This document shows, in pieces, positions 13,601 through 24,307 of a stretch of DNA of 64,000 nt. Where the stretch lies: positions 25,914,977 to 25,978,976 of the forward strand of contig JAAONU010000010.1 in the NCBI GenBank assembly GCA_012932295.1, read 5' to 3'. How positions within the stretch are numbered: position 1 is the stretch's first letter; each line of letters opens with the position of its first letter. The notes under the pieces were generated by a model. The model ran no database searches. It saw only the letters and a program-made list of their open reading frames with translations, and was not told the origin of the DNA. A program made the position numbers and the translations under genes. Origin of the DNA: Cyclina sinensis. Lineage: Eukaryota > Mollusca > Bivalvia > Venerida > Veneridae.

Positions 13601-16600
13601 GATATTTACAACTATGGCGGCAGCATTTGCAGAGCTGGAAATCCCCCCAGTGTATGCCCTCCTGTTCTACTTGTCGGTGTTTATTGCTGGATTAATGTTT
13701 CTGGTAAACAACTTTGATAATTTCTCCAAGTCCTTACTAGTCAGATTTAATTGATCTTTAAAGAGCTGGTTAATAACAGGGGACTTTCACTAAACCTTCA
13801 CTAATTGAATTTTAATTGATTTGCAAATAGCTACATGGAGGCTTTGAAATGTCAATGTGTTTGTTTCTAATTTATGTATTGTTTTAATTTAACTGAATAA
13901 AAACACTTGCTTCTTGTACTAATGTACATGTATATTACCGTGTTTATCATGTTTATAGCTTTATATGGCATATATAGGCGTATATGGCTTGCATAAAGGT
14001 CCATATATTAATTTAAGAAAACTTACATGCAGTTTTAGTTTAACTATGATGTAACGCAGGCTGTTTCTGCAATTCTATGGGTTTTATTTTGTTTCCTTTA
14101 TAATGTTATTGAAAGAAAGTATAGTGAAATTGAAACTCTGTATTGTATAGTTTGTTTCAGAGGTTAAAGCCAAAACTGAGGTTTTGGCTCTGTCACTTTC
14201 AGTCTTGTCAGTTGTTCAGTTATTCAAACTGATGTTGAGAAAAGCCATTTGCTTTTAAATTGTTTGGGTTCAATGTTCTGTTGTGTTTAATGTACAGTGG
14301 TGATTTAGGAAACTTATCTGTAGTATCAGCTGGATCATAAAAAATGTTCATGTCATCCCTTTGAATTCCCGCTCCCCCCCTAGAGATACATCTAGCACAA
14401 AGCTTCCTTATCAGAATATGACATCTAGCACAAAGCTTCCTTAATCAGAATATGACATCTAGCACAAAGCTTCCTTAATCAGAATATGACAGCTAGCACA
14501 AAGCTTCCTTAATCAGAATATGACATCTAGCACAAAGCTTCCTTAATCAGAATATGATAGTCTGCTTCTTCTGAAATGCTTGTAGAATGAGCTATTTAGG
14601 AAATTGTATCATATCCCCAACAGCAGCTATGTTTTTCTTTCTTGCTGCAACAGTAGGCCTGCCTGGACTAATACTGACTAGAAGACTGTTTTGACATCTT
14701 GAAATTTTTTAAACCCAGTTCAAAACGGTTTTTAACATGACCAGAGAAGTACCATAGATTTGACTCTGTACAGAAAATATCTTATTTGCAGGTATCAGAA
14801 ATCTGGTCTTTTATCTAACATGTCTAAACCTTTATTTTTTTTTTCATGTCATAATAACATTGAAGTAAAGCCATAACACATCATTCTGACTCTTAAAAGG
14901 GATAATTTCCCAGTGTACATTACCAAACTATAACACTTTTTACAATCCATTGATTTTTTCAGATTAAGATGTGTTTACAACCTGTTCGTATTTTCAGAAT
15001 ATAGCAATGTATTTATAATTTCAGATTTGACTGTGTTTTTTTCTAAAGTTTTTAGATTGCAGCTCTATTTTTAATCCATTAGTATTTACAGATCATAGCT
15101 CTATTTACAATCCATTTGTATTTTCATTTTGTAACTCTATTTATAATTCATTAGTATTTTAAGATTGTAGCCCTATTTACAGTCCATTGATATTTTCAGA
15201 TTGTAACTGTATATACAATCCTGTAAGATTGTAGCTATATTTACAATCCATTGATATTTACATATTGTATCTCTGTTTACAATCCATTATGAATTATCAG
15301 GTTGTAGTAATATTTACAATCCACTGATATTTTTAGATTGTAGCTGTATTTACAATCCATTAAGATCATCAGATTGTAACTGTATTTACAATCTATTCAT
15401 ATTTTCAGATTGTGGCTCTTTTTACAATCCATTAAGATTGTCAGATTGTAGTTGTATTTACAATCTATTAATATTTTCAGATTGTAGCTGTATTTACAAT
15501 CCATTAAGATTGTCATATGGTAGCTGTATTTACAATCCATTAATATTTTCAGATTGTAGCGCTATTTACAATCCTCGACAACCTTGTGGAAGGCCTGGCT
15601 GACTGGAGCGAAACATTCCAGGAGAAACGAGGATGTGTCAACTTCTGTGCTGGTTTTGCACTTATAGCTGTTGGGGTAGGGTGTTCCATTTTACACACAA
15701 CACAGGTAAGCGAACAACTAGTTTAACTTACATTGGCACATTTTGAAAAACATATTTAAGACAGTTTTCCTTAATATGCAATTGTACTGAACATTGTGAC
15801 CTTTTTAATACAGTAAAAAATTGCATATAGAGCTAAAAGTCTAGTTATATTTAGGACTTATGATGAAGTAGTCATCTTGTGGATAATAAAATGGTCTTTC
15901 TTTTGGTCCCTGTTAATTCTAGTGGTTAGTTCCAGGAACAGATTTGAGAGTGTGTCTTTAAGCTAAAAGCTTCCTACACAATCAAACTATAATAAATTTG
16001 GTATAAAGTAAAACTAAAGAGACAGAGGTGGTATTGTCTCAGTGAAATATTGCTTGTAATGACATTTTGTAGCTGTGTTTATGTTTACCACTTGCCAAAA
16101 TATGTGAAGCTTACTAAAATTTCCCAAACAATTTTAATTGACACCAACTTACATTTCCAGTAAATTTATTTTAGAATGCCATATATATTTTTGGATAACA
16201 TAAAATAGTTTTATATCTAAGTGCCGACCTTGTAAAGGTAGACCTGTATATTTTAGGCAGGCTTGTATTACATCATAATGATGGACCAGTGTACCTCGAA
16301 GCTGTATTTCCTAACTGTAGCCCTGTATGGTCTGTGTATCATTATTATTTATGGTAAGTATATGCTCAATAAAAGTGCTGTTCACTGTAATGTTGCCTTA
16401 ACCCTGTACTCCATAGATACACCTTTTATCACATGGGCGACCAGTGTAGATTTAGATCAGCTGGCACATCCATGCTGTCTGATCAGGATCTACACTGTTC
16501 ACTTCTTGGTCAAAAATAACCTAATGAATCTGAAAGTAACAAGTGTACATCCAGATCAGATGGCACGGATGTGCAGACTGATCTGGATCTACACTGGTTG

Positions 16601-19600
16601 CCCATGTTACAAAAAGGTGGATCCATGGAGTAAATGGTTGGATCCATGGAGTAAATTGTTAACTGAAAGGGCTAACGCGTTAAATTTCTTGCAACATATA
16701 TTTATCCTGATTTGTGAGTACGTTCTTAGTTCATTTCAAAATAACTTGGAACAACCGACTCTAACAGTGTCAGATATGGTAGGTCACTAAAGTTGCTCAC
16801 ATGTGATAGGATTTTAATTCTTAACATTGTGGTATTTAGTAGATACTGACCCTTCTATTTGTTTACTTTAAACTTATACATAATCAAAGTTTGAAATAGA
16901 ATTATCATATGTGAAACCTGTTTTGTTAAGCTAAGATGCATAACTGAAAGTTAGTAAAAAATATAGAAATCTTCTGCAGGTTATGCAGATCTGTTTGTAT
17001 GAATATAACAAATATATTTACAGCAAAACAGAACTTTGGAATCGCTGAGAGGATTATCATGTCGGTGTGGTGTGCCGTCTCCACCATCATTACAACAGTA
17101 AGTATTCTTCTTGAAGGACTGAATACTCAACATTTAAAACCTTTTAACATTCTGTCAATATCTTTTGAAGAAAAACAGTAGACAGCTAAAAAGGTTTTAA
17201 GAGGGTTGATCAATAAGTTCGTAGACACATGAAAAAAAAAATAGAATATTGTAATTCTATTATACCTGACAAAGTTATTTTGAATGGGTATATAGCTGTC
17301 AGCTTGTTGGTTGTTAAGTTTGACAGAAGGTCAGTCCTGTAGGTTTCTATTTTTCTATGGATGTTAGAAAGAGATAAGAGTTCATTGATGTAACTTCATA
17401 ATTATGTAGGTACCTTGTATGAAAATATAAGATTCCATTTCAAGGTACTGGTCATTGTTGGTTACTAAAAATAGAAAAAATGTTTCATTCAGAATGTTGT
17501 GTTTTGATCAAACTTGATGTGTAAGTAGACTTTATGCAGTTGTCACTTCGGCTTGCATTGGAGTGTCTGTGTTTAAGGTCATGGTTGATAAAAAAGAAAA
17601 GTTTATGTTGTAATGTAATGAAACCTGGTTTGAAATTACCATGTATGCAGTTGTCACTTTGGATTATTTTTTGGGTGTCTTTGATCAAGGTCAAGATGCT
17701 TTTGTTCCTGTGACATAGCGGAATGTGAGGATATTATCACTTTAGTGATAGCTGTAGTTGTTGTTGTCAGATCTGGAACAGTATGAACCATTATAAGTAT
17801 TTCTTTTAGAGTTGTTTCCCCTTATTTATAGGACATAATACATGATAACCCCAGCTACTTCTACATGTATTAACTTTCAGGGTTGTTTCCCTTTATATAT
17901 ATAGGACATAATACATGATAACCCCAGCTTCTTCTACATGTGTTAACTTTCAGAGTTGTTTCCCCTTATATATAGGACATAATACATGATAACCCCAGCT
18001 ACTTCTTTAAATTCTGTCTATCTGAAACATGTTTAATATGTTCAGATTTGTTTTGGTCCATTGCACATGGGCCTATAGTTGTAGAAATACAACCTCTGAA
18101 AACTGGATCAGAGAAAGATTCTTTGGCTCAGTGGTTTAGAGGGTTAGTTTTCAGTGTTTCAGGACTTGAGTCCGAACCTACTTTGGGTGGTTCTTTCATA
18201 GATTCATTGCATCTGTCCGTTACAAACTTTCATGTCTGTAAGAAGATACTCTAAACTCTTTTTAAGCTCCCCGAAGGGCGAGAATATAGTTGCCGCTTTG
18301 TCCGTCCGTCTGTCTGTTCGTCCGTCCCTCGGTCATAATTTTGTCCGGAGCATAACACAAAAATTATGAGAGATATCAAGTCCAAACTTCATAGGTAGTT
18401 AGATCTCATTAAGGAGCAGTGCAGTGCATAAGAACCATAACTCTTGCTTTATTAATTTTTGAGTTATTGCCCTTTGTAATTTCTCATACTTATTTTTTGT
18501 CTGGGCATATCTCACAAAGTGTAAGAGGTATCAACTTGAAACTTTATTGGTAGATAGATCTCTATGAGGAGAAGTGCAGCGTGCAAGAACCATAACTCTA
18601 TTTTGCATAATTAAGGAGTTATTGCCCTTTGTTATTTTTCATACTTTAATAAAAGTACATATTAAACAATAGCCTTTTTGGAATTTGCATTTATTAGGGG
18701 AGCATTGATTGGTTCTACCAATTTCTTGTTGAAAATTTGAAAACATATTCCTAGCTCTAAATGAAGTACTGTAGAAATTATTGACATAACAATAAAATGA
18801 ATGTCTTTTATTCTAGGCAATTTTCCTTTATTTATTTATCACTGAGCTTGGGTCAGTCCCAGGTTACCATGGTGTGAAGATAAGAGGTACCTGGGACCTG
18901 GTCTGCTGGGTGCTTGCAAGTGCCCCATTCTTGGCCATACCAGCAGCCATGATACACAGTTGTCAGCAAGAAAATGGCTCATGTGGACAGGTGAGGAGCC
19001 ATTTTTGCTTATGCATCAATTGATTGCACAGATAAATACAACCCCAGATCTACAAACACCAGTGGTTTCAAATGACTGTATGAGACATTCTAAGCTAATG
19101 CAAATAAGCAACTGTACAGACCATGGGCAGAAATAATTATTTTACATACATAACCAATGTCTGTATTAAATTTAAATGCTCATCAGAGGAATAGTTTAAA
19201 TCCTTTTATTTCAGTTTATTTTGTCTTTGCTAGTGAAACATGATCATAAAAATTGTATAATTTTAAGCTGTCATAAGGAATAATTGTATTTGATATATTT
19301 ACAGAAGAAATATACAAATCACATTTAATTGGCCATTATCTGTCATTTATAACACGGAAGTAGGATAGCAAACTTTATCTGGTTAATTTTCTTTTGATTT
19401 TCCTACAAGGTTACATTTTTTTCAAGTTATTGAATACAAAATTCTGTATCGGTATCAAGTTGACTGGATACTTCACATGAGTTGACTGGATACTTAACAT
19501 GAATTGACTGGATACTTAACTTTAGTTGACTGAAGACTTTACCAAAGTTGACTTGAGACTTTAAATTAGTTGACTGGACACTTTACATTAGTTGACTGGA

Positions 19601-20328
19601 TACTTAACATTAGTTGACTGGATACTTTACATGAGTTCCAAGAAACTTTTCATGAGTTGACTGGATACTTTACATTAGTTGACTGGATACTTAACATTAG
19701 TTGACTGGATACTTAACATTAGTTGACTGGATACTTAACATTAGTTGACTGGATACTTAACATTAGTAGACTGGATACTTTACATGAGTTGACTGGATAC
19801 TTTACATGAGTTGACCTAATACTTGACATGAGTTCACCAGAAACTTTTCATGAGTTGACTGGATACTTTACATGAATTGACTGGATACTTTAAATGAGTT
19901 GACTGGATACTTTACATTTCAACCTTTAAGTAAAATTTGCCGAGATGGTGGTAGATTACAGTGTACTTGAAATAGTTCATCATTCACTTGCTTTTTATAA
20001 CTTTGATAACATTTCCTTGAATCTGTAATATTTATAGAAAAAATTGTATAACATCAAAATTAGTGCAATTTTCATTTGGAGGTAAAGTAAGTGTTCAAAT
20101 TCTTAAGTTTTTAAAAGTTGTGTCAAGATGAAAAATTATTGATTTCAGAAAATCAAGTACGTGTTCTGTGGAATAAAACAAGATCCATATGACCCACCTA
20201 CAGAGTATGGTTATCACCGACCCGAGCCCAGCGCTCCTCCATATGGTACATCAGATACACGTACATATACGTATATGGATGATGGATATCCAATGGAAGA
20301 AATGCCTTATTATAAGACAGTGGAATAA
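4668..20328 (+). CDS. Divergent SLC6-like (sodium:neurotransmitter symporter fold) membrane protein, 14 exons
   Basis: Exons: 4668-4758, 6647-6781, 7575-7755, 8996-9073, 9582-9753, 10392-10559, 11415-11521, 13177-13295, 13591-13703, 15553-15705, 16257-16353, 17024-17097, 18817-18990, 20149-20328. All junctions are GT-AG, phases agree throughout, and the sum is 1842 nt (613 aa), a normal SLC6 length. An in-frame TGA at 4650 precedes the ATG. Family signs are the EL2 motif CNNEWN with Cys117/Cys126, TM2-like LFVLCVPPVFIQLKIG, FFDHEYLQIS before TM4 (SLC6: EFxxxxVLxxS), and AGLYYIIMMDQCTSKL resembling GGxYxFxLxDxxxxS of TM9. The usual cytosolic N-tail is almost absent. TM1 reads YPTWMSFTRMPTG where the family has GNVWRFPYxxxxNGGG. 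The GLDSxF of TM8 is replaced by GLMFLI. The C-tail is Tyr/Pro-rich with a PSAP motif. Plasma-membrane location is expected from the fold; whether it transports anything is unknown. Substrate cannot be predicted. Confidence 0.85.
5577..5708. repeat. ~35-bp tandem repeat in intron 1 of the SLC6-like gene
   Basis: About four copies of ttattctctatgctataaaa followed by tacatat. Confidence 0.9.
5938..6100. repeat. 53-bp tandem repeat, 3 copies, intron 1 of the SLC6-like gene
   Basis: cttctgcatcacttctacct begins at 5938, 5991 and 6044. The copies are nearly identical, so expansion is recent. Confidence 0.95.
7805..7960 (+). repeat. tRNA-derived SINE fragment
   Basis: Box A-like taatctagtggtaatgttc, then box B-like gagtttgatcccc, at tRNA-like spacing, in intron 3 of the SLC6-like gene. 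Confidence 0.5.
10748..10900 (+). repeat. tRNA-derived SINE fragment
   Basis: It contains ggtggtgtaggggttagaac (box A-like) and ggttcagatcccacc (box B), followed by a body ending in tactggtttgaatcc. Intron 6 of the SLC6-like gene. Confidence 0.6.
10945..11200 (+). repeat. tRNA-derived SINE
   Basis: Box A is tggccgtgtggtttggcat and box B is gggttcgattcccgg at the correct tRNA spacing. A body of about 150 bp follows, with a tail of (tttacc)n near 11165-11190. The opposing open frames here are by-products. Intron 6 of the SLC6-like gene. Confidence 0.8.
12052..12256. repeat. 22-bp tandem repeat, about 9 copies
   Basis: Unit aaactgttgctatgacatat plus gt, in intron 7 of the SLC6-like gene. Confidence 0.95.
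12412..12560 (+). repeat. Degenerate tRNA-derived SINE
   Basis: tgtaggttgggtgttagaat then cccacc resembles an anticodon arm and box B. The body resembles the 10748-10900 copy (tgatgcc...tactggtttgggccc). Confidence 0.4.
14386..14560. repeat. 34-bp tandem repeat, 5 copies, intron 9 of the SLC6-like gene
   Basis: Units of acatctagcacaaagcttcc plus ttaatcagaatatg. Each carries a HindIII site. One early copy lacks a single A. Confidence 0.95.
14942..15580. repeat. ~37-bp minisatellite built from the exon 10 acceptor boundary
   Basis: About 16 diverged copies of atattttcag|attgtagctg followed by tatttacaatccatt. The last copy is the true boundary: ttttcag ends at 15552 and exon 10 starts attgtagcgctatttacaat. 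Many units retain the pyrimidine-AG, so the intron carries a run of decoy acceptors. Confidence 0.92.
16395..16665. mobile_element. Foldback (MITE-like) element in intron 11 of the SLC6-like gene
   Basis: The left arm (tactccatagat..., cacatgggcgaccagtgtag) is complementary to the right arm (ctacactggttgcccatgtt..., atccatggagta) over about 60 bp with mismatches. The centre is short and non-coding. The right arm contains a small tandem duplication (ggatccatggagtaaat twice). Confidence 0.75.
17806..18010. repeat. ~72-bp tandem repeat, 3 copies
   Basis: gttgtttccc begins at 17811, 17882 and 17955, each followed by taggacataatacatgataa. Intron 12 of the SLC6-like gene. Confidence 0.9.
18060..18255 (+). 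repeat. tRNA-derived SINE, diverged copy
   Basis: tttggctcagtggtttagag (box A) and ttgagtccgaacc (weak box B). The leading part (acaacctctgaaaactg) matches copies at 43010-43165 (-), 55330-55505 and 55632-55835. Confidence 0.65.
18262..18670 (+). repeat. CCGT-rich dispersed repeat
   Basis: It begins agctccccgaagggcgagaa and has a gtccgtccgtctgtctgttc stretch, then two related ~190-bp blocks (gagttattgccctttgt, caagaaccataactct). Its start resembles that of the element at 54135 and the reverse complement of the one ending at 44530. Confidence 0.7.
19459..19918. repeat. 21-bp tandem repeat, about 21 copies
   Basis: Unit agttgactggatacttaaca plus t, with degenerate units in the middle (gttccaagaaacttttcatg). 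Last intron of the SLC6-like gene, ending about 230 bp before exon 14. Confidence 0.95.
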
Positions 20329-20504
20329 CATGAAACCTATTCAGTTGTGCAATAATAAAGGCGGATTTTTATACATGACGATATGAAAATTGTTTGCCAT
20401 TATTTTGAAGAAAAAAAAAGAATCCACTTGTTGATGTGAACAAGTGGGGAAAAATACACGAGAGTTTGTGAAATTTCACTTTTTTATTGAAAATATGTAG
20501 AAAA

Positions 20505-20640
20505 CTGATTTGTGTAATTACACCTTGACATGGTGAAAACATGATGAAAATAGTTTGTCAAATTACACCTTGACATGGTGAAAACATGATGAAAATTGTT
20601 TTTATAATTACACCTTCACATGCTTAAAACATGATGAAGA
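20505..20640. repeat. 45-bp tandem repeat, 3 copies, likely 3' UTR of the SLC6-like gene
   Basis: attacaccttgacatggtga begins near 20518, 20563 and 20608, after the TAA at 20326. Confidence 0.85.
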
Positions 20641-20982
20641 ATGGATTCAGAGTAAGGAAGAAAGGTGAAAACCTGATATATTGACAGCAGAACTTTGTGT
20701 AATATTTTGCCTAAAACTTAAAATTCAAACATGTAGCATTTTTTGCCTAAATTTAATGATGAAGTATTTGTGAACTTAATTTGTTAAATGATCGTGTCCA
20801 GGAAGTGAGACTTAAAAGTTTTGAGGTAAAAGGTCAAACTAGATATTTATAGGTCGTAGATGGGTTTATTTAGTCCAGTATTTTGAAGTACACTTGAGAA
20901 TGTCCTGGCAGATCAGTACAAGAAGGTAACACTGTGTCACTTCACAGTTGAATGAAATCACTAGAGGAAGGGTACATTATGT

Positions 20983-21420
20983 ACATTATGTCATCTGAAA
21001 GGTACATTTTGTCAAGGGAAATTACATCTGAAAAGTACATTTTGTCAAGGGAAATTACATCTGAAAGGTACGTTTTGTCAAGGGAAATTACATCTGAAAG
21101 GTACATTTTGTCAAGGGAAATTACATCTGAAAGGTACATTTTTCAAGGAAAATTACATCTGAAAGGTACATTTTGTCAAGGGAAATTACATCTGAAATGT
21201 ACATTTTGTCAAGGGAAATTACATCTGAAAGGTACATTTTGTCAAGGGAAATTACATCTGAAAGGTACATTTTGTCAAGGGAAATTACATCTGAAAGGTA
21301 CATTTTGTCAAGGGAAATTACATCTGAAAGGTACGGTACATTTGAAAGCTACATTGGGGAAATAAGTGAAAGGTACAATTTGTCGAGGGAAATTACATCT
21401 GAAAGCTTTTACAATTTATG
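20983..21420. repeat. 33-bp minisatellite, about 12 copies
   Basis: Unit gaaaggtacattttgtcaag plus ggaaattacatct. The 33-bp period keeps frames open on both strands; these are not genes. It lies in the downstream region or 3' UTR of the SLC6-like gene. Confidence 0.95.
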
Positions 21421-22790
21421 AGTGAAAACTATACTGAAAGCCCAATTTGGTAAAGGAAATTATGTCTGGAAGTTACATTAAGATAGAAAAGATGATTATA
21501 AGACACATCTCCATAATTGAACTTGAATATTGATGGTGAAAAAGTGTGTCATATGAGCATGGATATACAATACTGTATACCATGAATTACAGTATAACAC
21601 TTGATATGCCAGTATATAGTCTTAAATTCTTGTAATCATGATTTTTGTTTTGTTTTTTTGTTCTTTTTTTGTCCTTTGATTTACAGGTCTAAGTCTATTC
21701 AATATTAGATTTAGAAATGTAATCACCGCATTTTCTGATGCTTGGATATTGGTGATAACTTTTGATTATAAGTTTTATAAATGTATTTATTTGTCTATAA
21801 AGTAACATGTAGTTAGTTTGTGCCAAATTTATTATGAAGTTTTAGTGTTGAAGACAAAATGTTCTTAAAATGATAAATCTGATATGTTGTTAGTTTTTGA
21901 TTTGTTTGAAGTTTGAATAATGTTACTGCAATATCAAAACATTTCTAAAGCTGTCTGGTTAAAACCTTTTTATTATGATTTTAATCATTCTAAATACTGG
22001 TATATTTTTATATGCTTTAGGCTTTGTTAATTTAATTGATTAGTAACAGGTGAAAATTACTTATGCAATAACATGCAGCCATGATTCTATTTCTTTTTAA
22101 CATGAGAAAGAATCTGTTGCCCCTGGAGGCCGGGCATATTGTCTTTGGTCTGTGTGGTGTGTGGCATTCATTTTAAGGTAGGGCTTGTTTTAAAGATTTT
22201 AAGCACTCATACTTAACATTTTGAAATGTTTCTTCTGTTTTCCTGTAGATTTTTTATTTATTCTCTTTTTAAAATATTTTTATGTTGCTTATAGTTTTTG
22301 AGACATATTCAAAGAAAAAAAACGGTTCTTGGTTTATATTCAGTCATTTTAATTTTAATCTGTCTTGAGGCCTATAGTAGCTGTGATCATGGTGTAATGT
22401 AAAACCATATTTTCAGCTGGCCGTAAGAGTAAACAAAGTATTTGGTGTCAAGATAAAAGCAAGTAGTAATGTTTTTCTTTTCTAAATAGTTGTTGTAAAT
22501 CTCCCTTTAATTGTGTACTTTAACTGAATCAGTTATTGTAAATCTTCCTTTAATTCTTTACCACAGTGGAAGAAAAGATTTGCCAGGTACAGGTATGTCT
22601 GGTTTGAGTGTCTCCTTACAGTGACCCCTTATCAATGTTAATTTGCTCATGTTAAATTGTAAGGTTGTATTGTTGTTGTATTAGGTTAGCCTTAGAAGAA
22701 AACAACTATTTGTACAAGAGATCTCTATTTTTAGATCTTGACTATTAGCTTTATAAATTTTAGAATGTATAGATTTAGAAATAATGAGAA
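21421..22790. other. Non-coding interval downstream of the SLC6-like gene
   Basis: AT-rich unique-looking sequence with no exon signal. A short block at 22118-22190 (cccctggaggccgggcatat) resembles 29840-29890, suggesting a decayed dispersed repeat. No poly(A) signal could be assigned with confidence. Confidence 0.4.
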
Positions 22791-22794
22791 AACA

Positions 22795-23655
22795 GCAGAT
22801 TAGTAATTAATAGTGTACATTAGTAATTCCTAGTGTACATTAGTAATTCCTTGTGTACATTAGTAATTCCTTGGGTACATTAGTAATTCCTTGTGTACAT
22901 TAGTAATTCCTTGGGTACATTAGTAATTCCTTGGGTACATTAGTAATTCCTTGTGTACATTAGTAATTCCTTGTGTACATTAGTAATTCCTTGTGTACAT
23001 TAGTAATTCCTTGTGTACATTAGTAATTCCTTGGGTAACCAAGGAATTACTAATGTACATTAGTAATTCCTAGTGTACATTAGTAATTCCTTGTGTACAT
23101 TAGTAATTCCTTGTGTACATTAGTAATTCCTTGTGTACATTAGTAATTCCTTGGGTACATTAGTAATTCCTTGTGTACATTAGTAATTCCTTGTGTACAT
23201 TAGTAATTCCTTGTGTACTTTAGTAATTCCTTGTGTACATTAGTAATTCCTTGTGTACTTTAATAATTCCTTGTGTACATTAGTAATTCCTTGTGTACTT
23301 TAGTAATTCCTTGTGTACATTAGTAATTCCTAGTGTACATTAGTAATTCCTAGTGTACATTAGTAATTCCTTGGGTACATTAGTAATTCCTAGTGTTCAT
23401 TAGTAATTCCTTGTGTACTTTAGTAATTCCTTGTGTACTTTAGTAATTCCTTGTGTACTTTGGTAATTCCTTGTGTACATTAGTAATTCCTTGTGTACAT
23501 TAGTAATTCCTTGTGTACATTAGTAATTCCTAGTGTAATTAGTAATTCCTTATGTACATTAATAATTTCCTGTGGACATTAATAATTTCATGTGGACATT
23601 AATAATTTCATGTTTACATTAATAATTTCATGTGTACATTAATAATTTCATGTGT
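22795..23655. repeat. 20-bp minisatellite, about 43 copies, with one inverted unit
   Basis: Unit acattagtaattccttgtgt. Around 23036-23056 one unit is inverted (aaccaaggaattactaatgt), giving head-to-head palindromes. From 23540 the array shades into a diverged version (aataatttcatgtgtacatt). Confidence 0.97.
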
Positions 23656-24305
23656 ACATTCATTTAAGGATGTCATAAGAAATAGCTAAAATTTATCATA
23701 TGCATCTTCACGAGGGACATCACATTTACAAATGAAATTTCTTGTTTAGAAAAAAAGGACAATGTCACACTTCAAAAGAGGCATGAAAATTCAGGCAACA
23801 TTTATTTCTGCAAAAAAAGTTGTTGTGTCCAAACTAAGATATGGATAAGGTCATTTTGGAAAATTTAGATTTCTGTTTTTTTATTTGATATGCATAAGAG
23901 AAAGAGATACTTTAGTTGTTTCTGGTGTGTTTTTGTTTGTTTATTGCTCACAAATGAAGAAAATTTATTCCAAGTAAAAACATTTCCAAGAGTTTATTGT
24001 TATGTACTGTTTAATATGTGTTGTAAAAACTTCTTATAAAATTAATGTTTTAAATGTGCCTAAAACTAAAATTAGGGGGACACTACTCAGTTTTTCAGCA
24101 TAATTAAAACAAAAGTACCAGATTTGTCTCCCCTCATCTACTCATCTTAAAAGAGGCATACCTTAAAATTACTATGTTCCGTTTTCTTCAAAGTCATTTA
24201 CAGTGAAACTCATATATAGCAAAGTCAGTTACAAGAAACTCTAGGTTATAAGGAATTTATTTGTGTGGCCAGATTTTGGATAGATTATTTGTTGCTTTGG
24301 TATGC
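23656..24305. other. Spacer between two minisatellites
   Basis: AT-rich sequence; nothing recognisable. Confidence 0.4.
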
Positions 24306-24307
24306 TC

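Noticed and set aside
20942..21421. Repeat-protein frames (ITSERYILSRE and similar)
   Set aside because: A product of the 33-bp array on both strands; no exon signals.
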